This document shows, piece by piece, positions 1 through 5,216 of a stretch of 6,096 bases of DNA (the first letter of the stretch is position 1; every line of letters starts with the position of its first letter). The notes below the pieces were generated by a model. The model searched no databases. It had not been told where the DNA came from and saw nothing but the letters and a program-made list of their open reading frames with translations. Source of the DNA: Desulfobulbaceae bacterium (GTDB lineage Bacteria > Desulfobacterota > Desulfobulbia > Desulfobulbales > DAOVSZ01); assembly GCA_030627725.1 (NCBI GenBank), contig DAOVSZ010000175.1:1-6096 (forward strand), read 5' to 3'. A program made the position numbers and the translations under genes.

Positions 1-1694
1 CGGATCACAACCACTGGGCAGACAGCGTTTTCTGCCACACTCTCAACAACATACTGGAAACCCTGTATGCTATCTTCAATGGGATAGCCAAGAACAACGC
101 ATTTGGTATTATGGGAGGTAATTGCAGATATCAGGCCATGGGCCACGTCATCGTCTTTGATCAGATTTTCCTTCAGTGTATATCCCAGAGAGCTTGTTTC
201 GGTTCTTTCAAGAAGAAAAAGGGCTTTGGGGTCAGTGATATTTGAAGAAGGAGCAGCGATACGGACCGACATCGGAGCTGCTGAAAAATGATGAGCAAAG
301 ATGGTGGCCATCCTGGCCAATCCAGGAGCAGTGGCGGAATGAGAGGTGCCAAAGAGAACGACGCCACCCTGATTTTTCGGAGGGACTAATTTTTCCCAGG
401 TCCAGGGAAGGATCGTAAAGCCTTCTTTATCGCGGAATCGGGCTGGATCTTTTTCGGTTTCAGGCTGAATTGCAGGAGTCAGAGAACCTTCCCCTGCCTT
501 TTCGATCGCCAGTCTGGCGCAAAGCGGTCCGGTAAGTTCCGAAAGAATTACGCCGGCAAGCACGACCGGCGTGATAATGACGGAAAAGATATGAAGATCA
601 GCGTCATTGCTGATCAGAAAAACAAGCCCTATGGCAACTCCTGCCTGAGGTGTAAGGGCAAGGCCCAGGTATTTCTGGACGGTTTGCGGCGCCTTTGCCA
701 GTTTTGCACCGAGTCCGGCGCCTAAAATTTTTCCGATCATGCGAGCGAGAAAATACGCAAGACCAATCCAGCCGGCAGCGCCGAGGGCCGAAAGATTGAG
801 ATGGGCGCCTGCAAGGGTAAAGAACAGAATATAGATCGGTGGCTCGAAATCACGCAGCACCCTGAACAGCCTGACATCTCTTTTGTCGCGGTTGACAATG
901 GTAAACCCGGCAGCCATACCGGCAAGAAGCGGCGAAAGGTGCATCAGGCGAGCCCCCTCTCCACAAAGCAAAAGCAGGGCAAGCCCTGCTGAGAGCATTT
1001 CGCCGCGCTGCCGTAGCCTGTGCAGCGTAAAATCTATGAGCAGGCCGGTAAGTATACCCAGTAATAATGAAAATATGATCTCCCCGCCGCCCATCAGGAG
1101 CATTGAGATAATTGACGTTGACTCGTTGCCGATAATATGGCTGACAATTGAAATCGAAATCCCGAAAAACATGATGGCCAGGCCGTCATCCACAGCTACT
1201 ACAGCCATCAGGGTCGATGTCAGAGGACCTCTGGCGTTCATTTCACGCATCACATGAAGTGTTGCTGCTGGAGCAGTCGCAATGGAGACAGCGCCCAGGA
1301 GGAGAGCAAGGATCATATATTCGGAGAATACCCATGTGTCCGGCCCGCACTGTGTCAGAAGCGCTGCCCCCAAGGTGGCAAGGCAGACAAAAATAAATGC
1401 TCCGGATGTTTCAGCTATGCCAATAAAACCGACACTTCTGGCAACCTTTCGCACCTCTTTAATTTCAATGTGTTCACCAATGCCGAAGGCTATCATCATC
1501 AGGGCAATGTGGGTGAAATGGTTCAGTTTTGTGCCAATGATTTCGGGAGAGATCAATTCAAGGCCTGACGGACCGATACAAAGCCCTGCCAGAATATATC
1601 CGGTAACAGAGGGAAGATGCAGCCTTTTGCCGATCTGGGCAAAAAGCAGGCCGGCGCCAAGCAGAACGGCCAGCCCGAGGGTAACTTGTTCCAT
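1..1694 (-). CDS. CPA2-family Na+(K+)/H+ antiporter with C-terminal Usp-like domain (3' end outside window)
   Basis: This inner-membrane cation:proton antiporter would exchange Na+ or K+ for H+ in pH and salt homeostasis. I read 564 codons from ATG at 1694 with no stop before the left edge, so the C-terminus is missing. Residues 1-395 are hydrophobic and carry Na+/H+ exchanger (CPA2) hallmarks: TGYILAGLCIGPSG at 31-44, TAPAATLHVMRE at 140-151, the paired aspartates of AVDDG (D169, D170) expected to bind the ion, and TPQAGVAIGL at 348-357. About 50 polar linker residues follow, then a soluble region (about 442-564) with alternating strands and helices, including VVLFGTSHS and CVVLGYP, that resembles a UspA-type nucleotide-binding domain. 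In-frame TAA TAA lies directly upstream, so 1694 is the earliest ATG. There is no Shine-Dalgarno. It follows the spermidine-synthase-like gene by 54 bases. Family call is firm; the transported ion is unknown and the Usp assignment is moderate. Confidence 0.93.
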   Translation of the reverse strand, partial: MEQVTLGLAVLLGAGLLFAQIGKRLHLPSVTGYILAGLCIGPSGLELISPEIIGTKLNHFTHIALMMIAFGIGEHIEIKEVRKVARSVGFIGIAETSGAFIFVCLATLGAALLTQCGPDTWVFSEYMILALLLGAVSIATAPAATLHVMREMNARGPLTSTLMAVVAVDDGLAIMFFGISISIVSHIIGNESTSIISMLLMGGGEIIFSLLLGILTGLLIDFTLHRLRQRGEMLSAGLALLLLCGEGARLMHLSPLLAGMAAGFTIVNRDKRDVRLFRVLRDFEPPIYILFFTLAGAHLNLSALGAAGWIGLAYFLARMIGKILGAGLGAKLAKAPQTVQKYLGLALTPQAGVAIGLVFLISNDADLHIFSVIITPVVLAGVILSELTGPLCARLAIEKAGEGSLTPAIQPETEKDPARFRDKEGFTILPWTWEKLVPPKNQGGVVLFGTSHSATAPGLARMATIFAHHFSAAPMSVRIAAPSSNITDPKALFLLERTETSSLGYTLKENLIKDDDVAHGLISAITSHNTKCVVLGYPIEDSIQGFQYVVESVAENAVCPVVVI

Positions 1695-1699
1695 GGATT

Positions 1700-1705
1700 A
1701 TTATA
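1700..1705 (-). promoter_or_regulatory. -10 box (TATAAT) immediately before the antiporter ATG
   Basis: A perfect TATAAT reads on the minus strand and ends five bases before the ATG at 1694. Transcription would then start at or next to the A of the start codon, giving a leaderless mRNA. This fits the absence of a Shine-Dalgarno. No good -35 box is seen (TCCATT at 17-base spacing matches only two positions). The assignment is inference from one hexamer in AT-rich DNA. Confidence 0.4.
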
Positions 1706-1748
1706 TACAGATTTCAAATGGTAATGGAAGAAATTCTACAGGCGGATC

Positions 1749-2549
1749 TTAATTGAAAAAATGGCGAGTCACCGGGTGGTTCTGCCAGAGCAGATGGCGC
1801 AGGAACCTCTGAAAATTGATCTGTGAAAGCGCCTGGAGATTTTTTGCCCTTTCTCGCCAGTGTTTTCGGTCCTTCATGCTTGACGGGTTGTTAAAACCGT
1901 AGACTATGGCGTTTTTACTCTTTCCTGTCAGGTGAAGTTTGAGCGTATTGCCGCTGAATACGGTGGAGAGCATGGAGTAGGTCCAGGGGAAGTTACTTTC
2001 GTTTCGTGTCCACAGGTTGATCGTAAAGATCCCGTCCACGCTGAGTTTTTTACGGCATCCGGCAAGAAAATCAATCTCCCTGACCACAGAGTCCGGGCCG
2101 AACTCGTTAAACGCATCAACGAACAGAAGATCGTACTGCTTGTTTTTGGCTTCTTCCGAGGCCAAAAAATCCTGACCTTCCGCATGAATAATCTGAAAGA
2201 GGGAATTTGGTTTCGGGAGTCTGAAGAATCTGTTGGCCGCATCGATGACCTGCTTCCGCATCTCTACAGCGTCAATACGGCATTCCGGGCAGACATGCTG
2301 CAGAAATTTTACCATCGAGCCGCCGCCCAGGCCGACAAAAAGAGCGGATTTCGCTTGCGGGCCGAAGATGAGGGCAAACATCATGGCTTTCGTATACTCC
2401 AGAACGAGCGTTTCAGGAGAATCCGGCAACATGCAGCTCTGGCGGATGGTGTTGCCGAAGCAGAGGCTTCGTTTCCCGTTTTTGTCGGCAACAATGATGT
2501 CACCGTAGCGGTCTTTTCCTCTGTGAATGATTTCGTCGAAAGTCAACAC
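1749..2549 (-). CDS. Spermidine-synthase-like (SpeE-fold) SAM-dependent transferase
   Basis: This 266-residue cytoplasmic protein has the polyamine aminopropyltransferase/methyltransferase fold. Residues 8-40 (IIHRGKDRYGDIIVAD onward) resemble the small N-terminal beta domain of SpeE. The Rossmann core has the glycine loop FVGLGGGSMVKFL (71-83), the acidic strand end DAVEM (93-97, E96 expected to bind ribose), HAEGQDFL (122-129) and YDLLFVDAF (139-147). The usual spermidine synthase signature DSTDP is replaced by DAFNEFGPD, so true aminopropyl transfer is doubtful. The C-terminus (225-266) is basic and aromatic. The start is GTG at 2549. An in-frame TGA at 2567-2565 limits alternatives to this GTG or the adjacent TTG. 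No Shine-Dalgarno is visible because the 19-base gap from the DUF4126 gene is made of GGTTC repeats. Likely in the same operon as its upstream neighbour. Fold is confident, substrate unknown. Confidence 0.87.
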   Translation of the reverse strand: MLTFDEIIHRGKDRYGDIIVADKNGKRSLCFGNTIRQSCMLPDSPETLVLEYTKAMMFALIFGPQAKSALFVGLGGGSMVKFLQHVCPECRIDAVEMRKQVIDAANRFFRLPKPNSLFQIIHAEGQDFLASEEAKNKQYDLLFVDAFNEFGPDSVVREIDFLAGCRKKLSVDGIFTINLWTRNESNFPWTYSMLSTVFSGNTLKLHLTGKSKNAIVYGFNNPSSMKDRKHWRERAKNLQALSQINFQRFLRHLLWQNHPVTRHFFN

Positions 2550-2573
2550 GGTTCTAAGGGTTCAAGGTTCAGG
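2550..2573. repeat. GGTTC-type short tandem repeat between two operon genes
   Basis: Three GGTTC cores start at 2550, 2559 and 2566. The stretch can be read as GGTTCTAA, GGGTTCAA and GGTTCAGG; on the minus strand it is TGAACC/TTGAACCC-like. It fills the whole gap between the DUF4126 and spermidine-synthase-like genes, supplies the TGA stop of the former (2571-2569), and occupies the place where the Shine-Dalgarno of the latter should be. Confidence 0.6.
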
Positions 2574-3234
2574 AATTTGTCGTATGGTTTTTGTTTTCTG
2601 CCTCGATTGTTGACGGGGTTTTTTTCTCGGGACCCTGAAAAAGGCGGCGGATGAAGCCAAAGATCTTCTTGACCCCCTGCCAGATTTTCGGCAGCAGCCA
2701 TATCATCAGCAGGATGAAGACGACCAGCAGGCAGAGGAAAAGGGTAGGATAGTGGAGCGCTGTCCATATCCCGACAATGGCTGTGACGTCTTCAAGGATC
2801 GATACGGTCCAGTTGGTGAAAGGTTCCGGAGAGGTGTTGATCATCACCCGGCTGCCTGCCTTGGTGGCATGGGTCCCGGCGGCAATGCCGCCGCCAACGA
2901 TTGCCGCTGCCAGGCTGACCGCAGGGGTCATGTCACCGACAGCGCCGGCAGCAAGCATGGCTCCGACCGGCACCCGGATGAAGGTGTGAATCGCGTCCCA
3001 GCCAGTGTCCACGCCCGGTATTTTGTCAGCGACAAATTCGGCCGCATACATAATTCCGGCAGCCCCGAGAACCAGAGGGTTTGTTAGAATCTGAAGGGCC
3101 TCGGGCAAGACGATGTTGCCGGTTGAGCCGAGAATGCCAAGCACCAGGATGGCGGCATAGAGGTTGATGCCGCTTGCCCAGGCCGCGCCCATGCTCATTG
3201 AAATTGCCTTGATGACTGTGTCAAGTTGGTCCAT
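2569..3234 (-). CDS. DUF4126 family integral membrane protein
   Basis: This 221-residue protein matches my recollection of DUF4126, a family with no established function. The recognisable stretches are ASGINLYAAILVLG (20-33), EFVADKIPGVDTGWDAIHTF (66-85), then IRVPVGAM, and NTSPEPFTNWTVSILEDV (133-150). Hydrophobic segments lie at about 7-36, 52-66, 88-120, 148-160 and 163-183. A basic, probably cytoplasmic tail follows (184-221, with KKIFGFIRRLF). Small residues (Ala, Gly) dominate the middle segments, as in tightly packed helical bundles. The ATG at 3234 is preceded by AAGGAGA eight bases upstream, a strong ribosome site that can also fold into a hairpin (3242-3255). The gene follows the secreted orphan gene by 38 bases and precedes the SpeE-like gene by 19, so the three are probably co-transcribed. 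Family call is good; a transport or scaffold role would be speculation. Confidence 0.88.
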   Translation of the reverse strand: MDQLDTVIKAISMSMGAAWASGINLYAAILVLGILGSTGNIVLPEALQILTNPLVLGAAGIMYAAEFVADKIPGVDTGWDAIHTFIRVPVGAMLAAGAVGDMTPAVSLAAAIVGGGIAAGTHATKAGSRVMINTSPEPFTNWTVSILEDVTAIVGIWTALHYPTLFLCLLVVFILLMIWLLPKIWQGVKKIFGFIRRLFQGPEKKTPSTIEAENKNHTTNS

Positions 3235-3240
3235 ATACGT

Positions 3241-3256
3241 TTCTCCTTCAGGAGAT
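3241..3256 (-). promoter_or_regulatory. Ribosome-binding site inside a small inverted repeat
   Basis: On the mRNA of the DUF4126 gene, UCUCC (3255-3251) can pair with GGAGA (3246-3242) around a UGAA loop. GGAGA is the core of the Shine-Dalgarno that serves the ATG at 3234. A five-pair stem could limit initiation unless ribosomes arriving at the upstream stop (3275-3273, 18 bases away) open it. Pairing is seen in the sequence; a coupling role is inference. Confidence 0.4.
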
Positions 3257-3272
3257 AGGCAGGCTAACCACG

Positions 3273-3749
3273 TTATTCCAGGTTAATGATAACCGACCCT
3301 CCGTGTATATCAATATCGGCGCCTTCTGTGTTGATATGGACGTTCCCGGCTGGTCCAAGGCCGGGGATGCCTTCCATGTCATCGATATCCACTCCGCCAT
3401 ATTCGATTTCACCGCCCAGCCCCGGGACATCTTTTAATGCCTCCTGGAGTTCTTCCTCAACCTGTTTCTGGATGGCATCCGGATCTGCCTGAGGCGGGAC
3501 AGTGGTCTTTGAAGACGAAGCGCCTCCCGTATATTCCTTGCCGTCAATAACAACAGTGCCGGTATTGACCTGGTTGGGGCCGATATTTATCGACTGGGCG
3601 CCGCCGGGATGCTTGTATGTCTTATTGTTGATATTTACTGTATTCGTGGTGCTGCTTTTGGAGTGGATAAAGACACTTTCCTCAGAAAAAGCAGATGCAG
3701 GCAGATAAAAAAGAGTGAAAAGAAGAATGGCAGGGACTGTTTTTTTCAT
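3273..3749 (-). CDS. Secreted or periplasmic protein of unknown function with internal repeats
   Basis: I do not recognise this 158-residue protein. The start is ATG at 3749 rather than the in-frame ATG at 3785, because AGAGGT lies six bases before it and a classical signal peptide begins here: MKK, hydrophobic core PAILLFTLFYLP, and a cleavage site after ASA (residue 20). There is no lipobox cysteine; the chain has no cysteine at all. The mature part is Gly/Asn/Thr-rich and beta-prone, with two copies of V-x-I-[ND]-x-K-x-Y at 38-45 (VNINNKTY) and 66-73 (VVIDGKEY), each followed by a GGA. A charged helix-like stretch (89-107) follows, then two PGLG turns (109-112 and 129-132) and an acidic beta-rich end with VHINTEGADIDIHGG (137-151). 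It is first in a minus-strand cluster with DUF4126 38 bases downstream, suggesting a joint envelope role. Reality of the gene is likely; function is unknown. Confidence 0.75.
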   Translation of the reverse strand: MKKTVPAILLFTLFYLPASAFSEESVFIHSKSSTTNTVNINNKTYKHPGGAQSINIGPNQVNTGTVVIDGKEYTGGASSSKTTVPPQADPDAIQKQVEEELQEALKDVPGLGGEIEYGGVDIDDMEGIPGLGPAGNVHINTEGADIDIHGGSVIINLE

Positions 3750-3813
3750 GGTGGACCTCTTTTTTTTGTTGACGCGGGGGCGCATTCAAAATGGATTCAT
3801 CACACTATGCTGC

Positions 3814-3844
3814 ATTAAACGTAACTATTCAGGTGTGGCTGCAA
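3814..3844 (-). promoter_or_regulatory. Weak candidate promoter for the secreted-protein operon
   Basis: On the minus strand TTGCAG (3844-3839) and TTTAAT (3819-3814, five of six to the -10 consensus) are separated by 19 bases, longer than ideal. The spacer contains the 13-base repeat at 3820-3832. It would give a leader of about 60 bases. This is the best candidate I see for the 3749-1749 cluster, but it is weak. Confidence 0.25.
3820..3832. repeat. Solitary copy of the CGTAACTATTCAG repeat
   Basis: The 13 bases CGTAACTATTCAG recur exactly, in inverted orientation, at 5414-5426, where they form the right arm of the structured element. The left arm of that element (5277-5284, CTATTCAG) shares the core. 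No partner arm is seen near this copy. A single exact 13-mer pair in a window of this size is not improbable by chance, so the link rests on both copies being intergenic and on the third partial match. Confidence 0.4.
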
Positions 3845-3864
3845 AATTAGCCTAACCTCCATGC

Positions 3865-3877
3865 GGTAACTGTTACC
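3865..3877. promoter_or_regulatory. Perfect palindrome GGTAAC-T-GTTACC, possible operator
   Basis: The 13-base palindrome lies in the 293-base divergent region between the secreted-protein gene and the thiamine-binding gene. It is about 80 bases upstream of the plus-strand -35 box and about 20 bases upstream of the weak minus-strand -35. The dyad symmetry suits a dimeric regulator. An 8-base inverted repeat (AGCCTAAC 3849-3856 and GTTAGGCT 3951-3958) brackets it. No regulator is encoded in the window. Confidence 0.3.
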
Positions 3878-3957
3878 ATTAAACCATAAAAAATGAGCAT
3901 AGGTGAAGATTTTTCTGCAATACCACCAGAGATGATTCCCTTTTGAAAGAGTTAGGC

Positions 3958-3986
3958 TTGACATTGTGCAGGAGCTGTACCAAAAT
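3958..3986 (+). promoter_or_regulatory. Sigma70-type promoter for the thiamine-binding protein gene
   Basis: A perfect -35 box TTGACA (3958-3963) is followed after exactly 17 bases by CAAAAT (3981-3986), four of six to the -10 consensus. Transcription would start near 3993, about 50 bases before the ATG at 4043. The leader is too short for a TPP riboswitch. Confidence 0.55.
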
Positions 3987-4042
3987 ATTTTTGATTCGGT
4001 TTTTTTGCATGGAATTACTACTGAAAAAATATGGAGAACGTT

Positions 4043-4372
4043 ATGGCGCTGATGCAGATTACAGTTATCCCTCTGGGGACCGGTTCGGCAAGTGTTGGTG
4101 AGTTTGTTGCCGATATCCAGAAAAGACTTGAAGAGAAAAACGTGAATTTTCAGATGAACGATATGGGGACTGTGATCGAGGGTGCGGCAGGAGATTTGCT
4201 CTCCCTTGCCGCCTGGATACACGAACTTCCCTTTGAAAGAGGGCTCAACCGAGTCGTGACCCAGATTCAGCTGGACGACAGGCGGGACAAAAGTATCGGC
4301 ATCGGCGACAAGACAGCCTCAGTCCGTGCCAGGCTGGAGAGCGGCTGGCAGGATATCGAATCGCGAAGGTAA
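4043..4372 (+). CDS. MTH1187-family thiamine-binding protein (UPF0045/DUF77)
   Basis: This 109-residue protein belongs to the small ferredoxin-like family (MTH1187/YkoF-like, Thiamine_BP) whose members form oligomers and bind thiamine or its pyrimidine moiety. The family pattern is clear: the first strand ITVIPLGTGSASVGEFVADI (6-25), then NFQMNDMGTVIEG (35-47), which is the usual [YF]-x-x-x-x-x-G-T-x-x-E-G block, and a final strand RVVTQIQLDDRRDK (70-83). The length is normal. I chose ATG at 4043 over the in-frame ATG at 4031, because GGAGA lies five bases before 4043 and nothing precedes 4031. It stands alone behind its own promoter and converges on a minus-strand gene 47 bases away. No thiamine biosynthesis or transport genes are beside it, so the role is a binding or buffering one by family inference only. 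Confidence 0.9.
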   Translation: MALMQITVIPLGTGSASVGEFVADIQKRLEEKNVNFQMNDMGTVIEGAAGDLLSLAAWIHELPFERGLNRVVTQIQLDDRRDKSIGIGDKTASVRARLESGWQDIESRR

Positions 4373-4383
4373 GTGATGTGCCG

Positions 4384-4411
4384 GCTGATTGCTGACAGCT
4401 GAACGCTTCAG
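4384..4411. repeat. GCTGANN heptamer repeat and short hairpin in the convergent gap
   Basis: GCTGATT, GCTGACA and GCTGAAC run head to tail from 4384 to 4404, followed by a degenerate GCTTCAG. The last part forms CTGAA-CGC-TTCAG (4399-4411), a five-pair hairpin with no T tract. It sits in the 47-base gap between two converging genes and could slow polymerase from either side. A terminator role is weak inference. Confidence 0.45.
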
Positions 4412-4419
4412 GGCAAAGA

Positions 4420-4602
4420 CTATTTATGGCTGCCGCAGCCGCAGTTTTGGCCATGCTTGCTTTCGTGCAGTTTCTTTAATGTATCCTGTAGTTCCGGTGG
4501 TGCATTGTTAAGGCAATAGAGAAGCGCCTCATCCTGTTCCGGGCTCCCATCTGCGGCTGTCATGCAGACCTCAAGCGCCTGTTCAAATGATTCAAATTCC
4601 AT
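4420..4602 (-). CDS. Small acidic protein with Cys/His C-terminal tail, unknown function
   Basis: I do not recognise this 60-residue protein. The start is ATG at 4602, chosen over the in-frame ATG at 4656 because GGAGA lies five bases before 4602 and nothing precedes 4656. Residues 1-47 are acidic and helix-prone (FESFEQALEVCMTAADG, then EQDEALLYCL and PPELQDTLKKLHE). The tail SKHGQNCGCGSHK has the spacing H50-x3-C54-x-C56-x2-H59, with further cysteines at 13 and 30 and a histidine at 46. Such a cluster could bind a metal or take part in thiol chemistry, but this is inference from composition. There is no signal peptide or membrane segment, so it is probably cytoplasmic. It is transcribed alone, from the extended -10 box at 4727-4735, away from the PilZ gene. 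Coding is supported by the ribosome site and a coherent amphipathic pattern. Confidence 0.65.
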   Translation of the reverse strand: MEFESFEQALEVCMTAADGSPEQDEALLYCLNNAPPELQDTLKKLHESKHGQNCGCGSHK

Positions 4603-4726
4603 GGTTTCTCCGCTCTGGTATCTTATATTCTCCCGCAGAGCACACAGCGTTCTCATGGAAAAAATAAAAACTCCGTATGCCCTATGGTTCCTCTTTTTTG
4701 TTCTGCCTGTTCACGGCTCAGGGCGT

Positions 4727-4735
4727 ACTATAACA
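4727..4735 (-). promoter_or_regulatory. Extended -10 promoter (TGTTATAGT) for the small Cys/His protein
   Basis: On the minus strand TG-T-TATAGT reads from 4735 to 4727, a good extended -10 element (five of six plus the TG). There is no clear -35. It would give a leader of about 115 bases before the ATG at 4602. Confidence 0.4.
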
Positions 4736-4782
4736 CGGAACTCTTTCAAATAAAAATTCAAATTTTTCAAGGTATGATTATG

Positions 4783-4791
4783 TGGTATAGT
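4783..4791 (+). promoter_or_regulatory. Extended -10 promoter (TGGTATAGT) for the PilZ gene
   Basis: TG-G-TATAGT at 4783-4791 is an extended -10 element without a convincing -35 (TTTTTC at 17-base spacing). Transcription would start near 4798, about 50 bases before the GTG at 4851. Upstream lies the AT-rich inverted repeat AAAAATT-CA-AATTTTT (4752-4767). The element has the same TATAGT core as the opposing promoter about 50 bases away. Confidence 0.45.
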
Positions 4792-4850
4792 ATAACAATA
4801 AATAATGGGATCTGGAATCTACTCGTTTTTTTTCAAACAGGGAGGAGAGA

Positions 4851-5180
4851 GTGACGGCACATGACGGTGAAAGAAGAGGGCATGTCAGATATACGATACT
4901 GAATACCATTCAATATATCGATGAACAGGGCGGTTCTGCCGGCCAGATGATAGATATCAGCGAGGGAGGGATAAAGTTCCAGACAGAGGAGCTCCTGGCG
5001 CCGATGCAGAATATCTCCGTCATTCTTTCGGGAGACGAGGAGATGCCCTTGCCCGGCGTTTCGATCTGGGCCAGCAGGATTGATTCTAGGAATGTGGCCG
5101 CTATTCTGTTTAAGGACCTGTCTCCTGAGCAGCAGACCTTTTTGAGGGATTTTATCAGCGAGACAGCGGAGATGGAGTAG
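4851..5180 (+). CDS. Single-domain PilZ protein, probable c-di-GMP receptor
   Basis: This 109-residue cytoplasmic protein is almost entirely one PilZ domain, the fold that binds cyclic di-GMP. Both binding motifs are intact: RxxxR as R9-GHV-R13 near the N-terminus and DxSxxG as D35-I-S37-E-G-G40. The beta-barrel strands run through about residue 88 (ISVILS, VSIWASRID, NVAAILFKDL), then a short helix (SPEQQTFLRDFI, 91-102). There is no fused output domain, so it would act by binding a partner, for example in motility, secretion or exopolysaccharide control; the partner is unknown. The start is GTG at 4851 with a very strong GGAGG five bases upstream (4841-4845). It stands alone: the upstream gene is divergent and the next plus-strand gene begins 433 bases later. 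A terminator-like hairpin lies at 5381-5405. Confidence 0.9.
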   Translation: MTAHDGERRGHVRYTILNTIQYIDEQGGSAGQMIDISEGGIKFQTEELLAPMQNISVILSGDEEMPLPGVSIWASRIDSRNVAAILFKDLSPEQQTFLRDFISETAEME

Positions 5181-5216
5181 TCCCTGGCTGTACAAGCTGC
5201 CCTTCCCTTTTACATC

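Noticed and set aside
883..1752. Plus-strand open frames of 104-156 codons opposite the antiporter gene
   Set aside because: All are antisense to a well-supported membrane protein gene, and their products (Ser/Pro/Ile-rich) are typical reverse translations of hydrophobic coding sequence.
1951..1959. GCTGAATAC resembling the CTGAATAG repeat core
   Set aside because: It lies within the SpeE-like coding sequence and matches only eight bases; chance is sufficient.
1932..2654. 240-codon plus-strand open frame
   Set aside because: It lies antisense to the clearly recognisable SpeE-like gene, has no ribosome site, and its product shows no domain pattern; it is a shadow frame.
3281..3294. GGTTA-ATGA-TAACC inverted repeat at the end of the secreted-protein gene
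   Set aside because: It is a five-pair stem inside coding sequence without a T tract, so it is not a convincing terminator.
3750..3785. Upstream ATG (3785) for the secreted protein
   Set aside because: It would put 12 basic residues before an already complete signal peptide and has no ribosome site, whereas the ATG at 3749 has AGAGGT six bases upstream.
3987..4042. TPP riboswitch before the thiamine-binding gene
   Set aside because: The leader is only about 50 bases and lacks the conserved CUGAGA element.
3815..4222. 135-codon minus-strand frame across the divergent region
   Set aside because: It overlaps the thiamine-binding gene antisense and covers that gene's promoter; no family resemblance.
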